NCBI GenBank assembly: GCA_001839685.1
Contig: MLAK01001156.1
Coordinates: 1 to 30,308 of the forward strand
Origin: Tritrichomonas foetus
Taxonomy: Eukaryota > Parabasalia > Tritrichomonadida > Tritrichomonadidae
DNA: 30,308 bases
Direction of reading: 5' to 3'
In this document: piece by piece, positions 1-8,841 of the stretch
Position numbering within the stretch: the stretch's first letter is position 1
How the letters are laid out: every line of letters begins with the position of its first letter
Notes under the pieces: model-generated
The model's database searches: none
What the model saw: only the letters and a program-made list of their open reading frames with translations
What the model was told of the DNA's origin: nothing
Translations under genes and position numbers: made by a program

Positions 1-15
1 TCAAATAAATTCTAT

Positions 16-53
16 AAATACATTCAAATAAAATTAGGAAATACATTCAAATA
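16..53. repeat. Direct repeat, 15 bp, two copies
   Basis: AAATACATTCAAATA occurs exactly at 16-30 and 39-53, 23 bp apart, in the AT-rich stretch before the first gene. No function can be assigned. Confidence 0.7.
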
Positions 54-65
54 TTTGAATAGGAT

Positions 66-101
66 CATAAAAGTTCAGCCCTACATAAAAGTTCAGCCCT
101 A
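66..101 (+). repeat. 18-bp perfect tandem duplication in the 5' region of the first gene
   Basis: CATAAAAGTTCAGCCCTA is repeated exactly head to tail at 66-83 and 84-101. It ends 21 bp before the ATG at 123, where promoter and transcription start are expected in a trichomonad (5' leaders are typically very short). It contains TTCAGCCC, which could carry an initiator-like TCA. It may be a duplicated promoter element or a simple slippage product. Confidence 0.75.
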
Positions 102-122
102 GTTTAAACGTTCTCCAACCAA

Positions 123-1706
123 ATGCTATCTTTAGATTTTAATTCCCCTCTTCACGAGATAGACATTTCTAACACACAAGAGGATGATATCATTCTTTCC
201 AGTGATTATCCTATTCCTTTTGTTAGTCAGTTAAAATTCATAATTCCTTTTTTATTCGTCTTTTTATATTCGTTTTTCCTCCCCGACCTTTTCGCCACTC
301 AAACAATTACAAAGACTCTCTCAAAATCATCCTGGTATTTCATCAACAATTCTGTCAGCGACCTTGCGCCAGTGCATCAGAACATAAAATTATTATTTCG
401 TTTGAAAGGCACCGAAAGCAGATTCAATGGGACGGCAAATATTCTATGCTATCGAGAGGACAAGATGCTCCATAATTTTGACAGAAATATTTCAATGCGA
501 AATTCGAATGATTCGATATTTGTTTTTTCTGACCAGCTCCTGAATTATGATCGTCTTTTTGCATCATTCAATTTTTCATTAGAAAATCCAGCAATTTCAC
601 CTGAAAACATCACTACTGAGATGGATGTCATTACAATGCTCACAAGTAGCTCACTAATCACTTCATTTTTCAGAATCGCTCTTTCTTCGGGCCTTCTTTG
701 TTTTGCATTGACGTCATTTATCAATAATTTCAATAAAAGTAGGTACTACGATTCAGGCCCAAATCAGAAATCAAACAAGCAAACTCCACTGAAAAATAAA
801 TTAAACAAAAACAATAGAAAAGACTATTCGCAAATAAATGCAGTTACATGTTTAGAACAGAAAATAACTTTTGCTTTAGTTTTCTTCGTCATTATTGGAA
901 TCGATCCTTTATTCTCGTACAACGTTATCTCAGCATCAGAAATTAACCTAATTTTTATGGTGTTTGCACGAGACCTTCTTTTATCGTATTTATCATTTTA
1001 TATTTTAGCTTTGTTTTCAACTTTTACACGTGACCCTCTCGAAAACAGGCTTTTGAGTCTCGCAATTCCATATGTGTTTATGTCGATTCCAATATTCGTT
1101 TTTTGGATCAACGACGCTGAAATCTATCTCCAAGACAAAATTCACGCTATACCAGAATTAATTTCAACAGATCCGAATATTAAATATTTTCCAAATTTCC
1201 AAAGTGAGTTGAATCAAGAACTGCCTTTTTCATCAGAAAAAGTATCATGTTTTACATCAATGCATTTGATTTATTACATAATTTGCTTCATTACAATTGT
1301 CGTCAGAATCATAATGACAAAATTGTCTCTCAAACCTGAACATAAAAGTCGCTGGACTTTTTACACAATTACCACTTTGTCTCTTCTTTTAATGATTGGA
1401 ATTTTTGTGTTTTTGAAACTTTTCTCTGACAAAGTTGATGATACAGGGTTTGAAGAGGTTTGTTTAAATGTAATCTTCACTTTTTACGCAGCTGCAATGT
1501 GTTATGGTCACCAATATGCCGATTTTGAACAAATCGAATACTATTCAAAACACGATGAAGAAAAAACTACTCAAACTGTCGATGACATTACTCTTGATGT
1601 TGAGGAAGATCCAGAACAAATCAAAAACATTGAAAAAAAGAGGAAAAATTTGGAAGAAGTCAATAATTCACTTCCTTCTGACTCTCAAAACCCGGAAACA
1701 AAATAG
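123..1706 (+). CDS. TMEM181/Wntless-like eight-helix membrane protein
   Basis: A 527-residue integral membrane protein starting at the ATG at 123. One hydrophobic helix lies near residues 38-58. A predicted lumenal domain of about 115 residues follows, with several N-glycosylation sequons (NNS, NGT, NIS, NDS, NFS, NIT). Seven further helices start at roughly residues 179, 246, 275, 310, 380, 410 and 446. The C-terminal tail of about 60 residues is charged and rich in Glu and Lys, and is probably cytosolic. One helix, a glycosylated lumenal domain, then a seven-helix bundle is the known layout of TMEM181 and Wntless/GPR177 sorting receptors of the Golgi and plasma membrane. I assign it on architecture, not on a diagnostic motif, so the family is tentative; that it is a multi-pass membrane protein is near certain. 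The next gene lies over 1 kb away on the same strand. Confidence 0.6.
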   Translation: MLSLDFNSPLHEIDISNTQEDDIILSSDYPIPFVSQLKFIIPFLFVFLYSFFLPDLFATQTITKTLSKSSWYFINNSVSDLAPVHQNIKLLFRLKGTESRFNGTANILCYREDKMLHNFDRNISMRNSNDSIFVFSDQLLNYDRLFASFNFSLENPAISPENITTEMDVITMLTSSSLITSFFRIALSSGLLCFALTSFINNFNKSRYYDSGPNQKSNKQTPLKNKLNKNNRKDYSQINAVTCLEQKITFALVFFVIIGIDPLFSYNVISASEINLIFMVFARDLLLSYLSFYILALFSTFTRDPLENRLLSLAIPYVFMSIPIFVFWINDAEIYLQDKIHAIPELISTDPNIKYFPNFQSELNQELPFSSEKVSCFTSMHLIYYIICFITIVVRIIMTKLSLKPEHKSRWTFYTITTLSLLLMIGIFVFLKLFSDKVDDTGFEEVCLNVIFTFYAAAMCYGHQYADFEQIEYYSKHDEEKTTQTVDDITLDVEEDPEQIKNIEKKRKNLEEVNNSLPSDSQNPETK

Positions 1707-2800
1707 AATATCCTTCATATGCATGAACTTTTTCTGTCTTTTTTTATTCTACCTTTTTATGCGTGGTTTGACAAAGAAAATACACTTTTTAGATGAATTT
1801 TTATTGAAAACATGGTATATTATACATTTGTCTCATTATTAAACTGTTTCTTTATTTTAAACATACAATGAAATTAAAAATAATTGATGTTTATTAATAT
1901 CATATTTTGTGATGTGAATTGTTTATAATTTGAAGGATACATGATTTTTTAAAAGAGATTTGACAATTTTTTTTATATATCATTAATATTTAGCAATTAA
2001 AATTAATTTTCACTATATGATAATAATGCATCTTGGAACTGAGTTTTCTTTTCTTGATCTTTAGGATTTCTGATATTCATTGTATTCTCTGTATTGTTGT
2101 TCTTTTTGTGATATTACATGAATTCATGTTCGTGATCATTTTTAAAGTGCTTTAAAACAAATCATGATTAAAACCATGAATGTGACTAAACTAACAAGAG
2201 TGGATATTGCACCTGGTTCACGTATTGATTTTCTTCGTATTTGATATGTGATGATTGACTGGATAATTCACCATTTTCTTCCAGTGTTTCCCCTTCTTTT
2301 GCTGTTTCTTCTTATTCTGTTATTGCTTCTTCTGGAGAGTCATTTTGATGAGCATATCAGTTCCCGAATGTAAAATTTCCAGAAATAGTCATTTTTTGAG
2401 TGTGTGGAGACCACTACTTCCATTTCAATGATTCTGTGACTGACATTCCAAAAAATGTTTTAATCTTAAACAGTCATTGTAACCTATTGATGTTGCATTA
2501 TCAGGGATTTTCGAATCGCCTGTCAATGAACACCCTTGGGGGAATGCAGAATCATCAAATTTTTGATGTTCCATTGAAGCCTGAACATTTATTGAAAGCA
2601 CTCTATAAATAGAATTCACAATGTCTGTAATATTCAAATTTCCTCCAGGTGTGAATGAAGAACATGATTGGAGTGACATGACTAGTTAAACGCAGAAATA
2701 TTTTCTTTCATTACTTGGCCATGTAATGACTAAGCGGCCATATAATCACAGAACTATTTCATGATAATAATTGTGTACGTTTACAAATAATTATTCGAGA
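1707..2800. other. Gene-poor gap of about 1.1 kb
   Basis: AT-rich sequence between two plus-strand genes. Its only structured content is a decayed minus-strand reading frame (2003-2679, listed separately). Short plus-strand frames here lack supporting start codons or protein-like composition. Confidence 0.6.
2003..2679 (-). pseudogene. Decayed protein-coding gene, family unknown
   Basis: On the minus strand an ATG at 2679 opens an 84-codon frame (stop 2425-2427) with protein-like composition (it begins MSLQSCSSFTPGGN). About 70 bases further on, a different frame reads as acidic, Glu/Gln/Asn-rich protein from about 2355 to the TAA at 2003-2005. It includes SPEEAITE, EETAKEGETLEENGE and NIRNPKDQEKKTQFQDALL, and is broken by several in-frame stops. 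This charged, low-complexity composition matches real proteins in the window and differs from the surrounding AT-rich DNA. One frameshift plus several stops points to an old, inactivated gene. No family is recognised. The 5' part alone (2425-2679) could still be a small gene. Confidence 0.4.
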
Positions 2801-3955
2801 ATGTCTGAATTCGAAGTTATTGAAGACATTATCAATGAAGATCAACTTGTTGCAACCGAAAAAATATTGGACGACCGAATTGCAAGCGCCTCCCGCCAAC
2901 TTACTTCACTCGAAACGAAAGAAATGAAATTGCATAAAGAATACAGAACAGCTCAGAAGAAATTGATAGAATCACATAAAACAAATCTAAAACTTACAGA
3001 AAAAACCAAAAAATTAACCGAATCGCCAGCCAATCCAGCGAAGCCTGGATCATTTTTCATTCAATTGAGACACGTCGAGGCCGACATTGAAAGAAACGAA
3101 CAAGAAATTGAAGGACTTAAAATGGTCATCAATAATTTGAAGAGCGAGAAAAACAAAGCAAACGCAAAAAGCAACCGCCTGTACGCAAAACTCGAGGAGC
3201 TTCGTTCGCAGCACGAAAGCGCGCACCTTGATGAAGTTGCAAAGAAAACAAAACTTGCGAATCTCACTGAGCAGTTAAACAATACAACCGAAGAGTGTAA
3301 GTCCCTGAAGGAGCTGGTTGAGGAAATCAAAGCAAAGCTCAAGGAGGCCGCAGGCGACATGAAAGAATTGTCGCCGCAGGAAACTGCGCGTCTTGTTGCA
3401 CAGAGAGATGCGCTTCAAAGAGAAGTCAAAGAAAGAATGAAATGGCTCGAAGATAAACAAAATGAGGAAAGAGTATTACAGAATAAATTCCAAATTACTC
3501 AAACAAAAAGATCGCGGACTTTCTCTTCGCATGCATCAACTTCTAGCTGGATTAGTGAAAGAGCAACTCTTATTGCTAAGCTTAAAAAGGTGAGAAAAGA
3601 CTTAAGAAACTTAGAAACACATCAGCGAGGCGTCACTCAAAAACAATCAAGAAATCAAGAAATTTTAGAAGATTTAAACTTTAATTCAGATGATGCAAAA
3701 TTGGCATTGATTGCTGAAAGAAAGAGCTTTCCAACACAAATGCCAGAATTTATGAAAATTGCTCTATCTATTGAACAAGAACAGTCAATGAAATATGAAA
3801 ATGATCTTGCTGAACTCGATAGAATTCAAGAAGAAGTCAATAAATTCAAATCAGATACAACACACTTCATGAAGATGGATGAAGAAATGGCAGAAAATGG
3901 GCCGAGAATGACTTTATTGAAGGAAGAATTGTCAGAACTTCGAGCAAAATATTGA
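2801..3955 (+). CDS. Long coiled-coil protein
   Basis: A 384-residue protein that begins MSEFEVIEDI; the ATG at 2801 is the first in frame, as the 30 bases upstream are open but contain no ATG. Nearly the whole chain is heptad-patterned and rich in Lys, Glu, Gln and Leu, from about residue 15 to the C-terminus. A short Ser/Thr break near 240-255 separates two coiled-coil blocks. There are no cysteines in the coil core, no membrane helix and no catalytic motif, so it is likely a structural or scaffolding protein of the cytoskeleton or the flagellar apparatus. That is inference from architecture alone. The middle of the gene (about 3000-3450) uses more G/C-ending codons than its neighbours, which in trichomonads often goes with good expression. 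It converges on the leucine-rich-repeat gene 181 bp downstream. Confidence 0.8.
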   Translation: MSEFEVIEDIINEDQLVATEKILDDRIASASRQLTSLETKEMKLHKEYRTAQKKLIESHKTNLKLTEKTKKLTESPANPAKPGSFFIQLRHVEADIERNEQEIEGLKMVINNLKSEKNKANAKSNRLYAKLEELRSQHESAHLDEVAKKTKLANLTEQLNNTTEECKSLKELVEEIKAKLKEAAGDMKELSPQETARLVAQRDALQREVKERMKWLEDKQNEERVLQNKFQITQTKRSRTFSSHASTSSWISERATLIAKLKKVRKDLRNLETHQRGVTQKQSRNQEILEDLNFNSDDAKLALIAERKSFPTQMPEFMKIALSIEQEQSMKYENDLAELDRIQEEVNKFKSDTTHFMKMDEEMAENGPRMTLLKEELSELRAKY

Positions 3956-4136
3956 TTACATTTTATTCCAAAAGAATAATATTTGAAATATTGTTCAATA
4001 CAGATAGAAATTTTTCTTGTAATTGGTTTACTTGAATAAACTAAATATACGGCAAAAAAATAACCTTTTATTTTTCGTTACTCAATAGTTAATTGGAGAA
4101 TTTTATCTAATCCGAAGGTGAATCAGAGAATAAGAT

Positions 4137-6344
4137 TTATACAGATCTTGCTCTTGATATAAGTAATGGTGTGTTGTATGTGTTTGCAATTGCAACCATT
4201 TGAGCTTTAATATCTGGTAATGGAACATTTGGAAGGTTCAATATCCAATCTTCAATCATTACACTACTTCCAGTTCCATTTTGCTGTTCATTAGATGATG
4301 ATTCCTCATTAATTGGGTCAGGAGGTTTAATATTTCCGAAAATATTCATATTTCCAAACATACCTCCATTTATCGCATTACCATTTCTATTATCATTAAA
4401 ATCATTATTGTGACTGTTGTTATTTTCATCTTCATCGCTTGAATCACTGCTCGAAAATGTTTCATTGACTTTAACTTTCAAGTTTCCGGATAAAATAATT
4501 GCATAACAATCTTGTATGTAATTTACGGCTTTTCCACGAAGTAATTTTGCTTTATGCATCCTATAAATTTCTTTATCAGGATAAATAATATCCAGTTTAG
4601 GTCCTCTATCTTTAACTTCATTGAAAAATTGATAATAAGCTTCACCAGTTTCAACATTGTTGTTAGAGAACCGAATTTTGGCAATTTTTTTATTTGATAC
4701 CAACAAATCTGATAAAGCTAAAATTCCGGCATCTCCAAAATCATTGTCACTCACATCAAGATCAACTAATTTTTTATTCTTTTTCAGTCCATTAAACATC
4801 AATTCAGCAGCACCTTGCAATTTCGCCTTTTCTGTCCCCTTCATTGACAAAGTGGTAATTCTGTTGCATGCTGTCAAAAAGTCGGTGAAATCTTGAATTG
4901 ATGGACAATCTGGTGAAAAACACCCATCTGCTTTCAATGTCTTCAATAAAGGACATTTCATTAAAAAGTGTAATATTTGTGGTTCAAATGGATTTTCACT
5001 CCAATTCAATTCTATTAAATCTGGATTTCCATTCGGATTTATTAATTTGAAGAATTCTGCCCATTGTTGATGATTCAAACCAGCTGAAGCAAAAGAAATT
5101 ATTTTCTTTCTTTCTGTTGTTTTATGATCAATACAAAGTTTCCATACCCTTGAAAATGTGTTAGATGACCACTTCACTTTATCAAATGTAATAGACCACA
5201 AAGAAGGTGGTAATTTTATATTTGTGTGTAATTCTTCACTTGTAATTCCACCAACAATATTTACGGTCTCTAATTTAGATTTTGGAATAACTTCTAACAG
5301 TGAATCAAGATCAGTTGAGCAATTAATTAAAGCTAAATGTTGAATAGATGGAATTGAATAAATGATATCTTTAATTGGTAGATTTCTTGTGTTTTTAAAA
5401 GTCAAACTTCGAAGTGAAGTCATAGCAAATGGAACCGATTCGAAATCAAGCAAATTTAAGAAATCTTCACCCGAAATTGCATTATCAAATGATAATTCAG
5501 TAAATGGAATAGCTTGCATCATCCTTAGCAATAAGTGAAAATGTTCATGAGTGAAATGAGTTTGAATAAATGTGAATTTTGTAATGAAAGTATTATGATT
5601 CTTTTCCAAAGCTTCAATCACTCGAGAAAATTCATTATTAAATGGATCCTGCATTTGAACATGAACCAATGTTGTATTTTTCCTTAAACAATTTGCAAGT
5701 GGTGTCCAGTAAGGTGTTCGAAGACCTTGTGGAATAATCACACTTCTAATCGTTGGTTCAACCTGGCAACAATTCAAAAGAACATCGGTAAATTGATCAG
5801 CAGAAGGAAGTGATGGAATATCAAGCTCAGGAACTCTACAGATAAGTTTGGATAATTCTTTTATTAATTCAGAAGGATAATCAGGATTATTCGAAAGCCT
5901 TAATTGAAATTTGAATCTTTCAATGAAAGCATCGTGCGAATGCTCAATTGTTCGCAGAATTGAGCCAAGATTGACAAATTCTGGCATTTCTGTTGGAATT
6001 AAAATGTTTTTGATATGATTAAGGATTAACTTCAGAAAATACTCGCCCATCGGATGTCCAACTTTGATGATGTTTGAATAATTTGAAATTGAGAAAGTTG
6101 TTTTGTCAAAGTATTTGATTTCGGCAATATCATTCCAACGAGCCTCTCCTGCGATTGAGAAGGTTTTCGAGAAGGTTGTCTTTTCTAATACGTAAAAACA
6201 GAAATCTGTAAAAAGCATGATCGCTTTGACCTTTTTATTGTGTTTTGCATAATGCGTTATATTCGTACAACTAATGACACGCTCGTATGGTCCAATTGTA
6301 ACAATGGAACGAACTGAATCGAGAAGATTTTCATCAACTTCCAT
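4137..6344 (-). CDS. Leucine-rich-repeat protein with N-terminal PH-like domain (CARMIL-like layout)
   Basis: A 735-residue protein with its ATG at 6344. Residues 1 to about 120 look like a beta-rich PH-type domain (an ERVISCTNITHYAKH stretch, then AIMLFTDFCFYVLEK). A helical linker follows. From about residue 200 to 600 there are degenerate ribonuclease-inhibitor-type leucine-rich repeats; the clearest is near the end, LVDLDVSDNDFGDAG. The C-terminal 130 residues are disordered, with a Ser/Asp/Glu patch (SSSDSSDEDE) and Asn/Gly-rich tracts. A PH domain, RI-type repeats and a disordered tail is the arrangement of CARMIL actin-capping regulators, which occur in several trichomonad copies. I see no recognisable capping-protein-interaction motif in the tail, so a role in actin control is a hypothesis. 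No signal peptide or membrane helix is visible. Confidence 0.75.
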   Translation of the reverse strand: MEVDENLLDSVRSIVTIGPYERVISCTNITHYAKHNKKVKAIMLFTDFCFYVLEKTTFSKTFSIAGEARWNDIAEIKYFDKTTFSISNYSNIIKVGHPMGEYFLKLILNHIKNILIPTEMPEFVNLGSILRTIEHSHDAFIERFKFQLRLSNNPDYPSELIKELSKLICRVPELDIPSLPSADQFTDVLLNCCQVEPTIRSVIIPQGLRTPYWTPLANCLRKNTTLVHVQMQDPFNNEFSRVIEALEKNHNTFITKFTFIQTHFTHEHFHLLLRMMQAIPFTELSFDNAISGEDFLNLLDFESVPFAMTSLRSLTFKNTRNLPIKDIIYSIPSIQHLALINCSTDLDSLLEVIPKSKLETVNIVGGITSEELHTNIKLPPSLWSITFDKVKWSSNTFSRVWKLCIDHKTTERKKIISFASAGLNHQQWAEFFKLINPNGNPDLIELNWSENPFEPQILHFLMKCPLLKTLKADGCFSPDCPSIQDFTDFLTACNRITTLSMKGTEKAKLQGAAELMFNGLKKNKKLVDLDVSDNDFGDAGILALSDLLVSNKKIAKIRFSNNNVETGEAYYQFFNEVKDRGPKLDIIYPDKEIYRMHKAKLLRGKAVNYIQDCYAIILSGNLKVKVNETFSSSDSSDEDENNNSHNNDFNDNRNGNAINGGMFGNMNIFGNIKPPDPINEESSSNEQQNGTGSSVMIEDWILNLPNVPLPDIKAQMVAIANTYNTPLLISRARSV

Positions 6345-6714
6345 TTTTCTGATGATATGAGAACTTTTTGAATGGAGAACATCATCAGTTTCATCTTATC
6401 ACTTAACTTTTTCAATCGATTCAATTACATTGACGAGTTGATACGATCATCTTGAAAGATTACCAAATTGAAGAATTTTCACTTCTTCTCCCGTTTCTGC
6501 ATATAATACAGACTTGTTCATTATGTTTAGAAGTGAAGTAACTTTTTATGAAATGAGTGATTAATTATCTCGTTGACTCATCTTGGTTTAATTTGCCAAA
6601 GATAGAAGTGTTGAAATTAGGATTTCATTGATGTAGCTTGATGATAATATTTCTTTTTATTTCTAACTATTCAATCTTTTTTATCATTTTTATTTTTATT
6701 TTTATTTAATCATG
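6345..6714. other. Intergenic region between two minus-strand genes
   Basis: 370 bp of AT-rich sequence upstream of the leucine-rich-repeat gene and downstream of the glycosyltransferase gene. It contains TTCTCCCGTTT at 6486-6496, an exact 11-mer that recurs upstream of the glycosyltransferase. No gene is visible. Confidence 0.6.
6486..6496 (-). promoter_or_regulatory. Shared 11-mer AAACGGGAGAA upstream of the LRR gene
   Basis: On the minus strand AAACGGGAGAA lies about 140 bp upstream of the leucine-rich-repeat start codon. The identical 11-mer occurs at 7970-7980 about 105 bp upstream of the glycosyltransferase start. Two co-oriented matches are suggestive of a regulatory element only. Confidence 0.25.
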
Positions 6715-7865
6715 TTAATAATTCAAAAAGTGCTCATCTTTAAGCTTGCTGAAGTCAGTGAGTGGGAGTTTTATATCACTTGGCTTCAGCAGTTTCGCCC
6801 TTTTCTTAAGGGACTCCACAGACCAGTCTGCAACCTTTGTCACATTTTTAATTTCTTTGCATAAAATGACGCCTTGGATTTTGTTTATTTTTTCAAATAA
6901 AACCCAGCTTGGTAAGCTTCCAATATGCCTAGCAATTGTAAATCCAACATTCCCCCACGAAATTGTATGAAAAGAAATTATGTCATTCACTCTTCCATAA
7001 ACTTTGTGATTTCCACATTTTGGAAGTAATTCATAATTATTGTTTAGAATAATGTCAGGTGCACATGTTTTACATTCAAATCCTTGCATGTGATATTCAT
7101 CCCATTCGTAAATGTGCTTAAAAATGCGTCTCACTATAATTGACTGAGAAGTGTCTGGTTGCCGATAACGTGAATAAGGGAAATAATCATTCAAACTTAT
7201 ATTATTCTCAATTACAAACTTTATATAACAATTAGACATGAGCCAGCCACATCCGCCGTGCAAGAAATAAAGTTTCGTTCTTTCGAGATTTGCGTGACCT
7301 TTAAAAACTAAATTTTCGAAAGGATTGTAAATTCTCATCAAGTTTTGAATATATTTATATAAATTGTCTAAGTTGAGCCAAATGTCATCATCAGCCGAAA
7401 ACAAAAAAGGGACGCTTGGATATTTTTGGTAAAAATAATTGTAAGCAGACTGAAAACGACACGTTGCATCAATTCGTTCATGAGTACAACCAACTTCAAC
7501 TATTGGAAATTCAGAGTGTCTTTTCACATCATTTGCTACAATTAATTCAATTTTAAAAGTGCCATTTAAAATTAAAGGATGCTGTGACCAAGTATGCTCA
7601 ATTGTAACAATTCTTTCAAAAGTTCCTTTACACGTGTGAATAAAAATAACGGCAAGTGGTTTTTGTGAAGAATTAAAATAATTTACATTATCAGGAATGA
7701 AAATTTCCTCTGCTTCTTCGGTATTTAGTTTCTGCCAACTCCACAAAATGAATACAAGCGAAGAGACACCAACAAATATCAAGAAAGATATAAATGCTCT
7801 TCTGTGAGAAAATTGGTTTCTGTTATTCAAAGCAGCGTTATCAAAAATAATGCTTTTCTATACAT
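6715..7865 (-). CDS. Fringe/beta-galactosyltransferase-like type II Golgi glycosyltransferase
   Basis: A membrane-anchored glycosyltransferase. The long open frame covers 7830-6715 (371 codons). Numbering from 7830, a short basic N-terminus is followed by one signal-anchor helix at about residues 11-31, which places the catalytic domain in the Golgi lumen. Then come the metal/nucleotide-sugar triad Asp147-Asp148-Asp149 inside FSADDDIW, and the HGGCGWLMS loop at 191-199. Both are typical of the Fringe/GT31 family, which transfers a sugar from a UDP-sugar. The fold and DxD-type triad are well supported; the sugar and acceptor are unknown. Oddly, this frame has no ATG before residue 164. The nearest upstream ATG, at 7865-7863, is one base out of frame, and one more base in the run of four T at 7854-7857 (A on the coding strand) would join it. 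That would give a sensible cytosolic tail beginning MYRKSIIF. The start is therefore either a sequence error, a broken gene or a missed 5' exon. Confidence 0.7.
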
Positions 7866-8220
7866 AATTGGTCCAATATCAGAAAAAGTTGTCTCATGTT
7901 GGAAATCATTAATGTGAGGTTTCAACGATCCTGCGATTTATTAGGACCAAATTGGCTAAAATTAACATTTTCTCCCGTTTTTGGATCTTTCTATCATATA
8001 GTTTTTTAGTGATTAGATATGAAATTCTCGAAATTTAGATTCATACGTTTTCTATGAATGAAAAATTCCTTTCAAACAACAACTAGAATCATCCACTTTT
8101 ATGTCATTTATAAATACCTTAAAGAACAAAACATACTATCATCTTCGCTGATTTACTTTGATCCTTTTTCTATGTCAAATATATTTCTCATTCCAAGGTC
8201 AATATTAAGGCCAAATCATT
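7866..8220. promoter_or_regulatory. Divergent intergenic promoter region
   Basis: 355 bp between the divergently transcribed glycosyltransferase (-) and Rab-like gene (+), so it should hold both promoters. Visible are the 11-mer TTCTCCCGTTT at 7970-7980, shared with the region upstream of the LRR gene, and T/C-rich stretches before the Rab ATG. No confirmed initiator element could be fixed by eye. Confidence 0.4.
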
Positions 8221-8841
8221 ATGGAACTGCAAAGTGATCGAAGCATCACTTTTAAAGTCATTTTAGCAGGTCCTCACAACTCAGGCAAGACCATGTTCCT
8301 TTGGAAATGGAATAACAGTCGCGGCGAGTTTAACGGCAGTCCAACAATCGGGTAATTTTTATTTTTTCTAACAATCAGCGCTGATTTCATTCGAAAAGAC
8401 TATACAGTTGACGGAAGGAAGTACAAAATCCACATGTGGGACACGGCCGGCCAAGAAACCTATCAAAGCATCACCGCGCCATATTTCAGGTCTTGCAACG
8501 GGGTCATCCTCGTCTTCGATTTGACCGACAGGGAGTCCTTCACAAAGCTGGGCTACTGGATCGACCTCATCCGCGACAACACGAAGGAGACGCCGATAAT
8601 CTTCCTCGTCGGAAACAAAGTCGACGTCGGCCAGCAAAGCGTCACCGACGCGGAGGTGGCCTCGTTCTGCAGTGAGCACAGCTTCGTCTTCTTCAAAACC
8701 TCCGCTGTGAATGGCGAAAACGTGGACGAGGTCGTCGACAGGATGATCCAGCAGATGGTCGCCGAAAGCCACGTGCGGAGGGAGTCTCTTCACGGCGTCT
8801 CCATTCAGGCGCAGGAGGAGAGGTCGAAGGGATGTTGCTAA
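8221..8841 (+). CDS. Rab-family small GTPase, two exons
   Basis: Exon 1 (8221-8351) and exon 2 (8379-8841) join in frame into a 197-residue Ras-superfamily GTPase that should act in vesicle traffic. Exon 1 supplies the P-loop GPHNSGKT and the switch I Thr in SPTIG. Exon 2 supplies WDTAGQE (switch II, Gln for hydrolysis), NKVD (guanine specificity) and TSAVNGEN (G5). The C-terminus ends Gly-Cys-Cys, a doubly prenylated Rab tail. The G5 motif reads SAV where SAK or SAL is usual. Without splicing, exon 1 stops at a TAA right after PTIG, and exon 2 alone would lack the P-loop, so the intron is needed for function. Exon 2 is strikingly GC-rich and uses C/G-ending codons, unlike its AT-rich neighbours, a pattern seen in well-expressed trichomonad genes. 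The Rab subfamily cannot be told. Confidence 0.9.
8352..8378 (+). other. 27-nt spliceosomal intron in the Rab-like gene
   Basis: It starts GTAATT, has a T-rich middle and ends TCTAACAATCAG. The 3' dodecamer matches the trichomonad fused branch-point plus acceptor (ACTAACACACAG) at 9 of 12 positions. Its removal joins GG to C, giving a Gly codon and an unbroken GTPase domain from switch I into the next strand. Confidence 0.88.

Noticed and set aside
1504..1842. 112-codon plus-strand frame overlapping the end of the first gene
   Set aside because: It lies mostly inside the membrane-protein gene in another frame, is Lys/Leu/Phe-rich as expected from AT-rich DNA, and has no independent support.
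2400..2612. 70-codon plus-strand frame
   Set aside because: It starts at GTG, has no ATG at its start, and lies antisense to the minus-strand relic, which has the more protein-like composition.
8368..8793. 141-codon minus-strand frame across the Rab exon
   Set aside because: An antisense shadow caused by the GC-rich codon use of the GTPase gene.
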